Origin: an uncultured Nitratifractor sp.
GTDB taxonomy: Bacteria > Campylobacterota > Campylobacteria > Campylobacterales > Sulfurovaceae
DNA length: 48,524 nucleotides
Direction of reading: 5' to 3'
NCBI GenBank assembly: GCA_913054475.1
Contig: CAJXJF010000007.1
Location: 1 to 48,524, forward strand
Both the position numbers and the translations under genes were made by a program. Below are positions 47,478 to 48,524 of this stretch, piece by piece. The notes beneath the pieces were generated by a model. The model was given only the letters and a program-made list of their open reading frames with translations. It was not told the DNA's origin and searched no databases. Each line of letters begins with the position of its first letter. The first letter of the stretch is position 1.

Positions 47478-48524
47478 TTGGATCAGCTATTTTCCCCATT
47501 ATGGCACTTGCAGCTGCCACTGCTGAATTTGCAAGATAAACTTCACTATCTCTTGCCCCCATTCTACCTCTAAAATTTCTGTTTGTAGTAGATACACATC
47601 TTTCTCCATCACCTAAAATTCCCATATATCCACCTAAACAAGCCCCACAAGTTGGATTTGAAACAACGGCACCCGCTTCAATAAAAATATCTATAAGCCC
47701 CTCTTTTTGTGCTTCTAAGAAAATTCTTTGAGTTGCCGGAGTTACAATCATTCTTACTTTTTTATGAACTTTTCTCCCTTTTAAAATATTTGCAGCAATT
47801 CTAAGGTCTGAAAGTGTTCCATTTGTGCAACTTCCTACAAAAGCTTGGTCAATAGTTATATCATCTTTTACCGCTTCACTCATACTTTTCCCATTACTTG
47901 GTAAAAATGGGTAAGCAATTACCGGTTCAAGATTTGTAACATCAATCTCAATCACTTCTGAATAATTTGCATCTTCATCTGAATAATGTTTTACAATTTC
48001 ACTTCGTAAAGGGTGATTTTTTGCTACATCATTTAAAAACTCTTCTGTAATTTTATCATAAGCAATTATCCCATTTTTAGCACCCGCTTCAATAGCCATA
48101 TTACATAAAGACATTCTATCGTCCATTGGTAATTCATCTATCACTTCCCCTGTAAATTCAAGAGATTTGTATAATGCCCCATCAACTCCGATTCTTCTAA
48201 TAAGTTCAAGGATTAAATCTTTTCCATAAACATTTTTACCCCTTTTCCCTTTGAAAATCACTTTAATAGTTTCTGGAACTTTAAACCAACTTGTTCCTGT
48301 AATCATAGTAAAAGCAATATCAGTTGAACCCATACCTGTTGCAAATGCCCCTAATGCTCCGTGAGTGCAAGTGTGAGAATCTGCTCCAATAATCACATCT
48401 CCCGGAATTATAAGCCCATGTTCCGGTAGTAGTCTATGCTCAATCCCCATCCTTTTTTCATCAAAAAGGTGTTTCATATTATGTTCATAAGCAAACTCTC
48501 TACTAATTTTTGCTTGATTTGCAC
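47467..48524 (-). CDS. leuC: 3-isopropylmalate dehydratase large subunit, 5'-truncated by the window edge
   Basis: About 352 residues visible; the frame continues off the right edge, so the N-terminus (about 65-70 residues) is missing. The Met at 48477 is internal: preceding codons encode A-N-Q-A-K-I-S-R-E-F-A-Y-E-H-N, normal LeuC sequence. 'GADSHTCTHGALGAFATGMGSTD' carries the first Fe-S cysteine, with G-S-C-T-N-G and T-C-G-A-C-L-G giving the others. 'GRMGARDSEVYLANSAVAAASAI' is the family C-terminus. Length fits the short (about 420 aa) HacA/LeuC type. Makes 2- and 3-isopropylmalate interconvert in leucine synthesis with LeuD. Confidence 0.95.
   Translation of the reverse strand, partial: ANQAKISREFAYEHNMKHLFDEKRMGIEHRLLPEHGLIIPGDVIIGADSHTCTHGALGAFATGMGSTDIAFTMITGTSWFKVPETIKVIFKGKRGKNVYGKDLILELIRRIGVDGALYKSLEFTGEVIDELPMDDRMSLCNMAIEAGAKNGIIAYDKITEEFLNDVAKNHPLRSEIVKHYSDEDANYSEVIEIDVTNLEPVIAYPFLPSNGKSMSEAVKDDITIDQAFVGSCTNGTLSDLRIAANILKGRKVHKKVRMIVTPATQRIFLEAQKEGLIDIFIEAGAVVSNPTCGACLGGYMGILGDGERCVSTTNRNFRGRMGARDSEVYLANSAVAAASAIMGKIADPREL

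Overview
The window looks like a chromosomal segment of a member of the Campylobacterota (Epsilonproteobacteria). The evidence is gene order and gene form. A PBP2 / membrane protein / short NAGS / engB / lptA / lptC / kdsC / hisB / rlpA run resembles the pbp2-engB-lptA-lptC-kdsC-rlpA order known from Helicobacter. folK overlaps flhF, uvrA is coupled to a family-4 uracil-DNA glycosylase, and HldE is bifunctional. Most of the window is about half G+C, with heavy use of AUA (Ile) and AGA (Arg), many 1-4 nt ATGA/GTGA/TGATG overlaps between genes, and TATAAT-like -10 boxes without strong -35 boxes. I cannot name a genus.

Layout. 1-5.3 kb: edge-truncated AAA-ATPase-like gene (PF09820-type), tRNA-Arg(CCU), small secreted protein, phosphomannomutase/phosphoglucomutase, a SAM methyltransferase with a SpoU methyltransferase, and UDP-glucose dehydrogenase. 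5.5-15 kb, plus strand: uvrA-udg from a consensus promoter, then ileS, a 44-codon membrane-protein ORF not predicted by length-based callers, gatA and guaB. 15-18 kb, minus strand: fabI, rlmB, xth, comF. 18-25.2 kb, plus strand: small hypothetical, obgE, proB, folK, flhF, a protein that looks like two SpoA (FliN-type) domains, mnmA, hldE. 25.3-33.2 kb, minus strand: a four-gene accessory cassette. 33.4-42.5 kb, minus strand: NosL-like lipid/copper-type periplasmic protein, patatin, PBP2 and the Lpt/Kds/His/RlpA run, then tgt. 42.6-44.0 kb, plus strand: an RCK/TrkA_C protein. 44.4-48.5 kb, minus strand: a clearly more A+T-rich block with an MvaI/BcnI-type restriction-modification pair, purT, tatB and a truncated leuC.

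The most interesting object is the cassette at 25279-33239. Four ORFs overlap head to tail: a soluble histidine kinase, a receiver-GAF-GAF-GAF-histidine kinase, a receiver protein whose C-terminal half carries an R-x4-H HEPN-type motif, and a KAP-like P-loop NTPase. My reading is a phospho-signalling system with a HEPN/KAP output, plausibly an anti-phage or stress abortive system comparable in logic, not in parts, to known two-component defence systems such as Detocs. GATC occurs 57 times in these 8 kb by my count, against about 27 times in the roughly 36 kb of G+C-rich flanks, and Ile ATC / Arg CGN codons replace the host's ATA / AGA, which supports acquisition from elsewhere.

The second large-scale feature is the composition break between 44.05 and 44.39 kb. 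Housekeeping genes (purT, tatB, leuC) beyond it have codon use of a low-G+C genome, so either a block was transferred with the restriction-modification genes or two genomes have been joined in assembly. All counts were made by eye and no database was searched.
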